Shown here piece by piece: positions 51,763-60,147 of a stretch of DNA of 64,000 bases. The notes under the pieces are model-generated. The model did not search any database, had not been told where the DNA came from, and saw only the letters and a list, made by a program, of their open reading frames with translations. A program made the translations under genes and the position numbers. The DNA comes from Phycisphaerae bacterium (GTDB lineage Bacteria; Planctomycetota; Phycisphaerae; UBA1845): contig JAJVHU010000013.1 in the NCBI GenBank assembly GCA_022072505.1, positions 124,001 through 188,000 on the forward strand, given 5' to 3'. The number at the start of each line of letters is the position of its first letter. The first letter of the stretch is position 1.

Positions 51763-52594
51763 CGAGGCGCCGCTGGTGAAGCGGATGCACGCGCACGTCC
51801 GTCGGCATCCGCGCTACGGGTATCGTCGGGTGTGGGCGCTGCTGCGCAGCGAAGGCTTTCGCGTGAACCGCAAGCGGGTGTGGCGGTTGTGGCGGAAGGA
51901 AGGGTTCAAAGTGCCGCGGAAAGTACGGAAAAAGCGGCGATTGGGCAGCAGCGCTGGCGGCGTGGTGCGTCATCGCGCGATGCATCCTGATCACGTGTGG
52001 TGCTACGACTTTGTCAGCGACCAGACGTACGACGGCCGGACCTTGAAGATGCTGACCCTCGAAGACGAGCACACGCGCGAGTGCCTGGCCATCGAGGTGG
52101 AGCGAAGCTTCACCAGCCGGGAGGTGATCCACACGCTGCGCTACCTCTTCGAGGTTCGCGGCGTTCCCGAACATCTACGCAGCGACAACGGACCGGAGTT
52201 CATCGCGCGGACGCTGCGTGAATGGCTGGAGAGTGCCGGAACGAAGACACTCTACATCGAGCCGGGCGCGCCGTGGGAGAATGCGTACGGCGAGTCGTTC
52301 AATGGCCGGCTGCGCGATGAGGTCTTGAATCGTGAATTGTTGACCAGCCTCCAGGAGGCGAAGGTGGTGCTGGAGGATTACCGGTTGGAGTATAATCACC
52401 ACCGGCCGCACAGCGCGTTGGGGTATCAGACCCCGGCGGCGTTTGCGGCCCAGTGTGGAGAAAGAGTGTCAATGACCGGCGCAAGGGCGATCGCGGCAGG
52501 CATTCGGGCGGGCTCCGCTCCGTGGCCTGGGGACTCCACTCCGCCCGCCCGAATGCCACAGAACCAGGAAACTCTCATAGCGACTGGACCATAA
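51629..52594 (+). CDS. IS3-family transposase OrfB (integrase core, DDE)
   Basis: HPDHVWCYDFVSDQTYDGRTLKMLTLEDEHTRECLAIEV, LRSDNGPEFIARTLREWLESAGTKTLYIEPGAPWENAYGESFNGRLRDEVLNRE, YNHHRPHSALGYQTPA. Confidence 0.96.
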   Translation: MVSPARRREAVEDAQTTLNVSERRACEVIDQPRSTQRYVAKTRDDEAPLVKRMHAHVRRHPRYGYRRVWALLRSEGFRVNRKRVWRLWRKEGFKVPRKVRKKRRLGSSAGGVVRHRAMHPDHVWCYDFVSDQTYDGRTLKMLTLEDEHTRECLAIEVERSFTSREVIHTLRYLFEVRGVPEHLRSDNGPEFIARTLREWLESAGTKTLYIEPGAPWENAYGESFNGRLRDEVLNRELLTSLQEAKVVLEDYRLEYNHHRPHSALGYQTPAAFAAQCGERVSMTGARAIAAGIRAGSAPWPGDSTPPARMPQNQETLIATGP

Positions 52595-52633
52595 AACGGG
52601 GGCAGGTCAGTTACAGTCAGCGATCATAACTCC

Positions 52634-52867
52634 TCACGATGAGGCTCCCTCCACAATAACGACCCGCGCATGTTCCCGCAGCTTCACGGTGGGGTCCAGC
52701 GGTCGAACCAGGGCGTTCTCGACGATGCCGTTGACAGCCACGGGGCGTCGAGCACGCCGCGCCAGGCGGACCTCGACCCGTTCGGCGTGCGCGTCGGAGT
52801 CTCCAATGCGCCTGCGGACTTCGTCACACAGCTCCTTCAGGCCCGAACGCGCCAACCCGCGAGTCAC
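52634..52867 (-). CDS. Putative DUF104/AF2212-like antitoxin
   Basis: C-terminal VNGIVENALVRPLDPTVKLREHARVVIVEG matches the short AF2212-like antitoxin pattern; N-terminal boundary uncertain. Confidence 0.55.
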   Translation of the reverse strand: MTRGLARSGLKELCDEVRRRIGDSDAHAERVEVRLARRARRPVAVNGIVENALVRPLDPTVKLREHARVVIVEGASS

Positions 52868-52985
52868 TGGTGGCCACGCACCTGTCGTTCCCGTCCGTCT
52901 GCCACGTGGCGGTCGACGGCGACGCGTTCCGCGGGGTGCCGGGGCCGTGGGAGTATTGATCGCGGGTCGGGCTTACGGCCGAGAC

Positions 52986-53708
52986 CTAGGTACTCGCCGG
53001 CTTGAAGTCGTAGACAAGTATGACATCGCCAAGCTGCGCGCGATGTCGGTATGTGATGACGCAAAGCGTGGATTTTGGCACCTCGCCGCTGAAAACCTCC
53101 TTGTAGCGCTTCAAGGCGAGGTCGCCAACTCGGACTCGCTCCGCCTCAGGCTGCGTCGTGGGCTTCACTTGAACCGTAACGCTGGCATCGCTTGCCTCGA
53201 CATCTTTCGGCACAGACTCCCTCATGGTCGAGTACTTAATGCTTCCCGGGCCCGCGCCCTGTGGTTCCATATCCCAGATTCGGATCCACAGCCCGAGCAT
53301 GGGTTGTCGGTACGGATTTCCGAGAGAAAACGTAACCGCGCCGTCCGCATTGGGCCGAAAGGTCAGCCCCTCCGGAAACGTCAGGGTTGCCGCGTACGCA
53401 GCCCACCGGCTTTGTCGTTGCTCTTCGACGCTCGCTTCCATAGCCTCAGCCGAGCGTCGAGCGGCAACAGCATTTTGGAAGGCGGCTGCCGCCATCCATA
53501 GTGTGAATACTGCGTAGATCACCGTCAGGGGCACCAGCAGCCAGCTTGGCTTCTCAGAACTTGCCGAAAAGGCCAGCCCGATGATCCAAGCGATCATCGA
53601 TAACACGATCAGCAGCAGGACAAAGTCGAGGGGGTATTGCTTGATCCGAGCGGCGATCCTTGAGCGTACGGAGGGTTGGGGTTGTGTAGGCACGTGGCTA
53701 CGCCCCAA
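52986..53708 (-). CDS. Hypothetical membrane protein
   Basis: 240-aa ORF with two N-terminal TM helices (FVLLLIVLSMIAWIIGLAF, WLLVPLTVIYAVFTLWMAAAAF). Confidence 0.7.
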   Translation of the reverse strand: MGRSHVPTQPQPSVRSRIAARIKQYPLDFVLLLIVLSMIAWIIGLAFSASSEKPSWLLVPLTVIYAVFTLWMAAAAFQNAVAARRSAEAMEASVEEQRQSRWAAYAATLTFPEGLTFRPNADGAVTFSLGNPYRQPMLGLWIRIWDMEPQGAGPGSIKYSTMRESVPKDVEASDASVTVQVKPTTQPEAERVRVGDLALKRYKEVFSGEVPKSTLCVITYRHRAQLGDVILVYDFKPAST

Positions 53709-53919
53709 TCGTCACCGCCGCCGTCTCGCTCCACGGACCGGTCTCGCGCCGAGCGGCCATAAGCTCCGATAACGCATCCAGGACGTTCGCGCGGGCTTCC
53801 GCCTTGGTTCGTCCCTGCGAGAACGCGCCTGGCACTTCCGGGATGGTGGCAACCCACCAGCCGTCTTCGGCAGGTTCGTAGATCATGGTCAGTTCGCGTG
53901 GCATGGCATCCTCAGCCAA
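53698..53919 (-). CDS. HicB-family antitoxin-like protein (solitary)
   Basis: TMIYEPAEDGWWVATIPEVPGAFSQGRTKAEARANVLDALSELMAARRE. Confidence 0.85.
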   Translation of the reverse strand: MAEDAMPRELTMIYEPAEDGWWVATIPEVPGAFSQGRTKAEARANVLDALSELMAARRETGPWSETAAVTIGA

Positions 53920-54104
53920 TTATATCGTCGGCCAGGGAGAATCAAACCCCAGGCGGTTTCTCCGAGGATCGTCGCTCATTTATCAACAGCGCGGGTGGGT
54001 CAGGCTCGGAAAGGCGCCATGCCCAGCGTGTCCTCTCGGAGAGAGGACATCCCCATTGTCGTGTCGGAGCGACGGCCTATCCCTCTCCAACGAATCACCC
54101 CTCG

Positions 54105-54250
54105 CGACTACCTTCTGCGCCGCGGCGACGCCCGCGCCGATAGCCGTGTTATGCCCGTACTTCGTTCGCGCCGGCTCGAGCGCCGCGATGCCTCCCAACG
54201 TGTCGAAGATGTCCATGTAACCCATGTGCGTGATGCGGACGATCTTCTCC
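54105..54250 (-). pseudogene. Diverged duplicate of the 3' end of the class V aminotransferase gene
   Basis: KIVRITHMGYMDIFDTLGGIAALEPARTKYGHNTAIGAGVAAAQKV versus KIVRITHMGYMDIFDTLGGISALELALKKNGHNTAIGAGVAAAQKV of the intact gene. Confidence 0.9.
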
Positions 54251-54263
54251 ACATCGTCGGCCC

Positions 54264-54488
54264 TTAGCCGACCGGCGTGCGTTGACGATTGAGCACTAAA
54301 ACGTCCTCCACGCGCAGCGTTGCCAGGCAGCGCGTGCGGCCGCTTCGGTCCAGGAACTCGACTTCCGCCGCATCGGGGGGAAGAAGCTCGACGATGGTGC
54401 CGACATCGCCGACCTCGACGTCGGAATCCGCCGGCGCGCTCAAGACAGCCACCAGGTCGAGAAGCTCAGGTTGGCGAGGTTGGGTCAT
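54264..54488 (-). CDS. DUF4926-like protein
   Basis: LLDLVAVLSAPADSDVEVGDVGTIVELLPPDAAEVEFLDRSGRTRCLATLRVEDVLVL pattern. Confidence 0.75.
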   Translation of the reverse strand: MTQPRQPELLDLVAVLSAPADSDVEVGDVGTIVELLPPDAAEVEFLDRSGRTRCLATLRVEDVLVLNRQRTPVG

Positions 54489-54523
54489 GCGATCGTCCTT
54501 CGTCCGTTGATGCACCGGCCGAC

Positions 54524-54856
54524 CTAAAGTATATAGCACGTGACGAGGCGGGGAAAATCCTCCTGCGCCCGAATGATCCATGCGGATCGAACCACGACAG
54601 CCCCTCGCGGACCGGTAAGATCGATGTCCACGGTGTAGCGATGCCCGTACCGATCCCGGCGACCGGGCACGGCTTCTCCTTCGAGCGCGCCTTGCCGCAG
54701 GACCGAAATGAGTTCCTCCACGCTCTCGCGGGTCATGCCGAGCAGGTCGCGGAACAGAGCCGCTTTGTGCTTCCCGTCGTCATGATCCGGGTTGAGCGCG
54801 TAGTCGACCAGCTTGCGCCGGTCGATGTACGCCTCGTCCCCATTTGGCAGCTTCAT
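54524..54856 (-). CDS. DUF6883-like protein
   Basis: MKLPNGDEAYIDRRKLVDYALNPDHDDGKHKAALFRDLLGMT...DRYGHRYTVDIDLTGPRGAVVVRSAWIIRAQEDFPRLVTCYIL. Confidence 0.75.
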   Translation of the reverse strand: MKLPNGDEAYIDRRKLVDYALNPDHDDGKHKAALFRDLLGMTRESVEELISVLRQGALEGEAVPGRRDRYGHRYTVDIDLTGPRGAVVVRSAWIIRAQEDFPRLVTCYIL

Positions 54857-54872
54857 GCTTGGGTCATCGAGG

Positions 54873-56015
54873 TCATCCGACCCCCTCCGCGAAGACCTTC
54901 TGCGCCGCGGCAACGCCCGCCCCGATCGCGGTGTTATGCCCGTTTTTCTTCAGCGCCAGCTCCAACGCGGATATGCCGCCGAGAGTGTCAAAGATATCCA
55001 TGTAGCCCATGTGCGTGATGCGGACGATCTTGCCCTCAAGTTCGCCCTGTCCGCCCGCCCACTGCTGGCCGAAGTCGCTGCGCAGGGTCTTGCGGAGCTT
55101 GGACTCATCCACGCCCTGCGGAACCCAGATGCCGGTCACGGAATCGGTCGGATCCTTGGCGTAGGTCTTCAGGCCCAGTGCCGCGACGGCGGCACGCGTG
55201 GCACGCGCGAAGAGCGCCGTCTCCTTCCAGATCGCTTCCAGCCCGCGTTCCTTGATCTTGCGCAGGTTGTGGACCGCGCCCAGCACCAGGGTGTTGGCCG
55301 GGGTGTAGGGCACGTCGTTTTTCTCCAGCGACTTGCGATAGGCCTTGAGGTCGTTGTACAGCGTCGGCGTCTTGCCGGAATCAATGCGCTGCCACGCGCG
55401 ATCGTTGACCGCGAGGAACCCGAGTCCCGGCGGCAGCATCAACGCCTTCTGCGAGCCGGTGATGTACACGTCCACGCCCCACTCATCCATCTTCACCGGG
55501 ATCGCGCCGACCGCGGTGATGCCGTCCACGATGAGGATCGCGTTGTGCGCCCGCGTGACCTTGGCGATCGCCGCCACGTCGGACAGCGCCGTCGTCGAGG
55601 TCTCGCTGTGAACGATGATAACCGTGTCGAGCTTGGGGTCGGCTTTGAATTGCGCCTCGACGTCGGCGGCCTTGACGCCGCTGCCCCACTCGACGGGCAT
55701 CGCGGTATGCGGGATGCCGAAGTTGGCGCAGACCTTGGCCCAGCGTTCGGCGAACTTGCCGTTCATGCCGACCAGCGCCTTGTGTCCCGGCGGGCAGCAC
55801 CCGACGATCGCCGCCTCGGCCGCGGCGGTCCCGCTGCCGGTGATCGTGACGCACGTTCCGCTGGTCTGAAAGACGTATTGCAGCAGGGCGCCGAGTTCCT
55901 TGAAGGATTCGCGGAAGGCGGCGGTGCGGTGATGGTCGATCGGGCGGGCCATCTCGAGCATCGTGTCCTCGGGGATCATGACCGGACCGGGCGTGAAGAG
56001 TCGTATCTTTTTCAT
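54873..56015 (-). CDS. Class V aminotransferase (alanine-glyoxylate / serine-pyruvate type)
   Basis: FTPGPVMIPEDTMLEMARPIDHHRTAAFRE, TGSGTAAAEAAIVG, VDGITAVGAIPVKMDEWGVDVYITGSQKALMLPPGLGFLAV. Confidence 0.93.
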   Translation of the reverse strand: MKKIRLFTPGPVMIPEDTMLEMARPIDHHRTAAFRESFKELGALLQYVFQTSGTCVTITGSGTAAAEAAIVGCCPPGHKALVGMNGKFAERWAKVCANFGIPHTAMPVEWGSGVKAADVEAQFKADPKLDTVIIVHSETSTTALSDVAAIAKVTRAHNAILIVDGITAVGAIPVKMDEWGVDVYITGSQKALMLPPGLGFLAVNDRAWQRIDSGKTPTLYNDLKAYRKSLEKNDVPYTPANTLVLGAVHNLRKIKERGLEAIWKETALFARATRAAVAALGLKTYAKDPTDSVTGIWVPQGVDESKLRKTLRSDFGQQWAGGQGELEGKIVRITHMGYMDIFDTLGGISALELALKKNGHNTAIGAGVAAAQKVFAEGVG

Positions 56016-56123
56016 GTGCGTTTGCCTTTCCTGATCAAGCGCGGAGGCGGATCGCGCTGCAATTGGCGCGATTATACGACCGCCTCACACCGTCGCCAAC
56101 GCGGGCTGCGCCCCCGACGGACG

Positions 56124-58718
56124 CTACCCGGATGACCTGCAAGCGGCGCGCCGGACGAGCGCAAGGTCGAAGCCCCAGCGGCGTCCGAACTGCTTCTGAA
56201 GAATGACGACGCGGCCGGATCCCGTCGCGCTCGGGGGGGAAACCCGCACGGGGGGGTCGTAGACGGGTCGGACGGCGTCGGCGTGGTAGACTTCGACTCC
56301 GTCGACCCAGAGCGTGACAGGGTCGTCGTGGCGCAGAAGGAGGTCCACGGGTTCGGCGCCGGCGCTCGGATCGCAGACCGCAATGCCGATCGACTCTTCC
56401 TCGCCGAAGACGGCCTTCATGTTGACGGCGTGGTCGAGGCGGTGGGCGGGATCGGCGACGGTGGCCGCGACCGTGCGGTAGCGGCGGATGTCGTAGCACA
56501 GCTCGTCGGGACCGCGCCAGACGCGGGGCAGAGGTTGCGGGCTTAACATGAGTTCGAGGGCCGCCCGGATCTCCGGGCGATCGCGCTGCGGCTCGAAGGG
56601 GCCGATGAAGCGCCAGTCGTCGAGGAACTGCACCGTGTCGCAGCAGGATGCGCCGGCGGCGGTCTGCGGGCGGCGCGGCGTCGTCGGGGGGAGACGGCGG
56701 TCGAGCGTCTCGGCGATGAAGCGGACGTTCCGCCCGTCGCGGAGGTCTTGCGGCAGGACGCCGGCGTTCTCTCGCTCGAAGATCAGCATCCCGGCCAGCG
56801 CCACGTCGCAGGCGACCCAGCAAGGACCGTCGAAGTTCCGACCGCTTTCCCACTCCGTCCACCGCCCCGGCGGCAGCCAGGCCTCGACGCGGGCGAACCT
56901 CGGCGAACCCTGTCCAGGCGCCGCCACGGGTACGGCGATCAGGTCGTCGCCGAGAAAGTATTGATCCCGGGCGGCGTAAGCGTCGTCCGTTTCAGGGGCG
57001 TCGAGATACATCGGGCGGCACAACGGAGTGCCGTCATCGTGGCACTGCATCGCGGTCCTCTCGAGATAGGGGCGCAGGGCGCGGCGCAGGAGGTGGGCCC
57101 TGCGCATCGCGGAAAGGTAGGGTTCGCCGTCGAGCCAGGCCCGGCGGTCGTTTGCCGGGTCGCGCGTGCTGTGAACGCGGAGGACGGGGCTGACCGCGCC
57201 GAACTGCACCCAGCGCGTGAAGAGTTCCGCGTCGCAGCGTCCGTCGAGCGACCAGTGTCCGCCGACGTCGTGTGACCAGTAGGCGCACCCGGCGTTCCCC
57301 GCGGTCGCCGTCAGCTCGACTTCGAACGCGAGCACGTCCCAGCGGCTTTCGGCGTCGCCGGAGAACTGCACGGGATAACGCTGACTTCCCCAGCCGCCCC
57401 AGCGGCTGAAGATGAGGCGATCCGACCCGGGGCGCTGCGTAGTCACCGGATCGGGTCCGCAAGGAGGCGCACCCGACGGTCGGCGGGTCTTTCCGGAACC
57501 CGCTTCCTCACGGGCGCGGCTCGGTAATGCAAGGGGTTCGGGACCGCAGCCCGCTTCCTGGGGGGCGCTTGAGGGTTGCGGGGGGAGACGGTGCGGGTTC
57601 GGGATCGGCAGGAGATGGCGGAAGTGCAGGTGATTCAGCCACATCAGCGGGTCAAGGCGGTGGATTGCGGAGGTGGTCTGTTGCTGCCAGTCCAGCCACC
57701 AGAAATCGACGCCGCGTCGTTCGTGCGGATGATGCAGAACCTCGAAGTACGCCCGCATGAACCGGGGGTCGGCGCAATCAAAAGGGACAGGTCGGCGCGA
57801 CGCGGGATCCGCGCCGACGGCGCGCGCGAAGACGTCATACCGCTCCTCGTGCGGATGCACGCCGCTGGCGGGGTGCAGGTTCAGGCAGACGGCGACGCCC
57901 CGCTCATGCAGGAACCGCAACAGTCCGTCGGGATCGGGGATGAGGTCGCGGTTCCACGTGTACCCGGTCCAGCCGGGCAGGTGCCAGTCCATGTCGATCA
58001 CGAGAACGTCCAGCGGAAAGCCGTGTTCGCGGTGCTCCTCGACGAGGCGGACGAAGTCCTCCTGCGAGTAAGGCCAGTACCGCGAGTACCAGCTTCCGAA
58101 GACGAACGAGGGCGGCGCGGGGATCGGACCGGAGACGGCGACGAGGTCGCGCAGCGCCGCCCGGTAGTCGGTCCCGTATCCGAAGAAATACCAGTCCTGT
58201 CGTCCGTCGCCGGGGCGGGCCTCGATCCAGTCCGGCGTGAAGACGGGCGTGCGCGTGTCGTCGATCAGATACCAGCCGTCACGGGAGAGAAGCCCGTCGT
58301 CGAGGCGCACCGCCCCGCGGGCGCCGTCGAGGGTGCGCAGCGTGCCGCCGAGATTGCCGCGGCTGGTGTCTCCGGGGCGCCAGGCGGCCGGCGGTCGCCC
58401 GGGCCGGCGAATCCGGATGGCGAGGTTGCTCGCGTTGCAGCCGCCCGGGCTGCGCCGGAATTGAAGTTCGATCCGGCGGGTGCGGATCCTGACTTGATCG
58501 CCGGACTGCTCGAGGTCGAAGCGCGGCGGCTCAAGATCGCGGTGGAGCGCGAAGAACGAGGGCCGATCCTCGAAGCGGGCGTCCGGGTCGTATTCGAGGC
58601 GTATCAGCGTCGGCGTCAGGACGGTGAACCTGGCGCGGTCCGCGAGCACGACGGCGCGCGGATCGCTGCATCCCCGCCGCACATCCACGCCGTGGTTCAA
58701 CTCGGGCATCCCCGACAA
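56124..58718 (-). CDS. Glycoside hydrolase family 31 enzyme
   Basis: VLVIDMDWHLPGWTGYTWNRDLIPDPDGLLRFLHERG, IFSRWGGWGSQRYPVQFSGDAESRWDVL, YWSHDVGGHW. Confidence 0.93.
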   Translation of the reverse strand: MSGMPELNHGVDVRRGCSDPRAVVLADRARFTVLTPTLIRLEYDPDARFEDRPSFFALHRDLEPPRFDLEQSGDQVRIRTRRIELQFRRSPGGCNASNLAIRIRRPGRPPAAWRPGDTSRGNLGGTLRTLDGARGAVRLDDGLLSRDGWYLIDDTRTPVFTPDWIEARPGDGRQDWYFFGYGTDYRAALRDLVAVSGPIPAPPSFVFGSWYSRYWPYSQEDFVRLVEEHREHGFPLDVLVIDMDWHLPGWTGYTWNRDLIPDPDGLLRFLHERGVAVCLNLHPASGVHPHEERYDVFARAVGADPASRRPVPFDCADPRFMRAYFEVLHHPHERRGVDFWWLDWQQQTTSAIHRLDPLMWLNHLHFRHLLPIPNPHRLPPQPSSAPQEAGCGPEPLALPSRAREEAGSGKTRRPSGAPPCGPDPVTTQRPGSDRLIFSRWGGWGSQRYPVQFSGDAESRWDVLAFEVELTATAGNAGCAYWSHDVGGHWSLDGRCDAELFTRWVQFGAVSPVLRVHSTRDPANDRRAWLDGEPYLSAMRRAHLLRRALRPYLERTAMQCHDDGTPLCRPMYLDAPETDDAYAARDQYFLGDDLIAVPVAAPGQGSPRFARVEAWLPPGRWTEWESGRNFDGPCWVACDVALAGMLIFERENAGVLPQDLRDGRNVRFIAETLDRRLPPTTPRRPQTAAGASCCDTVQFLDDWRFIGPFEPQRDRPEIRAALELMLSPQPLPRVWRGPDELCYDIRRYRTVAATVADPAHRLDHAVNMKAVFGEEESIGIAVCDPSAGAEPVDLLLRHDDPVTLWVDGVEVYHADAVRPVYDPPVRVSPPSATGSGRVVILQKQFGRRWGFDLALVRRAACRSSG
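57420..57590 (-). repeat. Repeat-derived in-frame insert within the GH31 CDS
   Basis: Coding strand carries ttaccgagccgcgcccgtgaggaagcgggttccgg, related to accgagccgcgcccgtaaggaagcgttcttttcccg; translates as PEPLALPSRAREEAGSGKTRRP. Confidence 0.7.
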
Positions 58719-58866
58719 GATCCCCCCTCCCCTCGGCGCACTCCGCCGCCGGCTTGCGTCCGCGGACCGCGCGGGCGCGCTCTGTCACCGGATCCGGACC
58801 TGAGTGTAATATAAGGGTGACGAACCGCGGAGGCCGAACGTCCGCGGCGTCGGCGGAGTCCGCATC

Positions 58867-59595
58867 ATGAGGACGAACCTGATTCACGTTGGATGTCGCG
58901 CGGCGGAGGTCGTGCTGCTTTGCGCGATCGTGGCGGCGCCGGGGTGCGAGCGCTCGACGACGAAGGTCGAGTTGCAGAAGCAGGTGGATGCGCTGCAGGT
59001 CGAGAACAAGGCCTTGAAGCGGGAGGCGGAAAAGCACCGCGCGGACATCGAGCGGCTGGAGTCGCAGGTCGCCAACCTTCAGACGTTCAGCGACCCGGCC
59101 GGAGCGAAGATGTTCGCGCCGGTCAGGCTGGAAATCCTGAGTTTGTCGCGCGGCGCGGATTATGACGGGGCGCCCGGCGACGACGGGGTGACGGTGCATT
59201 TTCGTCCGCTCGACGCGGAGGGAAACGTCGTGACCGTCGGGGGCCGGATCAGCGTGCAGGTGGTGGACAACTCGGTGATGGGGGAGCCGCGCGTCGTCGC
59301 GCTGGTGGAACTGTCGGATCCGAAGGAAGTCAAGGAGGCGTGGCACAGCAAGTTCCTGACGAACCAGTACACCGTGAAATGCCGGTTTCCGCAGGACCAG
59401 CCCCGACCCGTGGCGCGACGGCTTGATGTGAAGGTGGCGTTCGTGGACTACCTGACGGGCAATCCGCTTCAGGCGAGTCGGACGGTTGATTTCACGCCCG
59501 ATCCGGGAGCGGAATCCTCGGAGGCACGCTCGAGCGAGACGTTGGCAAAAGACGACGAACGTCCGAAATCCCCGGTGAGTGCTGACCCTCCGTGA
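58867..59595 (+). CDS. Hypothetical secreted/lipoprotein with coiled coil
   Basis: AAEVVLLCAIVAAPGCERSTTK lipobox-like; QKQVDALQVENKALKREAEKHRADIERLESQVANLQ coiled coil. Confidence 0.7.
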   Translation: MRTNLIHVGCRAAEVVLLCAIVAAPGCERSTTKVELQKQVDALQVENKALKREAEKHRADIERLESQVANLQTFSDPAGAKMFAPVRLEILSLSRGADYDGAPGDDGVTVHFRPLDAEGNVVTVGGRISVQVVDNSVMGEPRVVALVELSDPKEVKEAWHSKFLTNQYTVKCRFPQDQPRPVARRLDVKVAFVDYLTGNPLQASRTVDFTPDPGAESSEARSSETLAKDDERPKSPVSADPP

Positions 59596-59613
59596 TCTTA
59601 AGATCATGTTTTT
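59593..59613 (+). terminator. Palindrome overlapping the stop codon, followed by T-run
   Basis: TGATCTTAAGATCA is a perfect 14-nt palindrome, then TGTTTTT. Confidence 0.4.
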
Positions 59614-59634
59614 CTGTTACTTATAAGTTTTTTC

Positions 59635-59661
59635 TTGCGTTCGCCGGACGAAGGGTAGAAT
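59635..59661 (+). promoter_or_regulatory. Candidate promoter upstream of clpS
   Basis: TTGCGT, 15-nt spacer, TAGAAT (or TTCTTG with 18-nt spacer). Confidence 0.5.
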
Positions 59662-59799
59662 ACTACGAAGGTGGGGCCGTGATGGGTTCGGCTGGACTGG
59701 GAAATCCTGTCGAGCCGATGAATCTCGGGCTGCAAGTCTTTTCAGGAGCGGGCGTTACGGAAGTTCGCCCCGGGAACTCCAACTCAGGAAGCAACCCAG

Positions 59800-60147
59800 A
59801 TGGCGGTTGAGCAACAGACAGCGACGACTCTCCCCGGTGAGCCTTCCGGTCCGGCGACGGCGGTGTTGGCGCCCCCGAAGCCGGCGCGAACCGACCGAAA
59901 ACCTCAGCTGCTCCCCCCTTACAAGGTTCTGCTGCACAATGACGACGTCAACACGTTCGAGCACGTCATCCTGTCCATCCTGAAACTGACGCCGCTCAAT
60001 GCCGAGGATGCGATCGAGAAAACGCTCGAGGCGGACCGGTCCGGCATCTCGCTGCTGCTGGTGACGCACAAGGAGCGTGCCGAGCTTTATCAGGAGCAGT
60101 TTCAGTCCGTGAAGCTCACCGTGACGATCGAACCGGATGCGGCGTAA
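59800..60147 (+). CDS. clpS: ATP-dependent Clp protease adaptor ClpS
   Basis: PPYKVLLHNDDVNTFEHVILSILKLTPLNAEDAIEKTLEADRSGISLLLVTHKERAELYQEQF. Confidence 0.95.
   Translation: MAVEQQTATTLPGEPSGPATAVLAPPKPARTDRKPQLLPPYKVLLHNDDVNTFEHVILSILKLTPLNAEDAIEKTLEADRSGISLLLVTHKERAELYQEQFQSVKLTVTIEPDAA

Larger units (their letters stand above)
51116..52609 (+). mobile_element. IS3-family insertion sequence
   Basis: TGACATGCCCCTGTTTCATGTACCAGTCGCTATGAGAGTTTCCTGGTTTTGTGG at left matches the reverse complement of the right end TGACCTGCCCCCGTTTTATGGTCCAGTCGCTATGAGAGTTTCCTGGTTCTGTGG; OrfA/OrfB inside. Confidence 0.9.

Noticed and set aside
52870-52980. Possible gene remnant ...LVATHLSFPSVCHVAVDGDAFRGVPGPWEY*
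   Set aside because: Looks like a protein C-terminus, but no upstream continuation or family could be recognised; insufficient evidence to annotate.
59673-60147. Complete one-piece or permuted tmRNA
   Set aside because: No tag frame ending in a stop, no T-arm, no complementary acceptor 3' strand; the intact clpS ORF occupies the needed space. Kept only as a leader look-alike.
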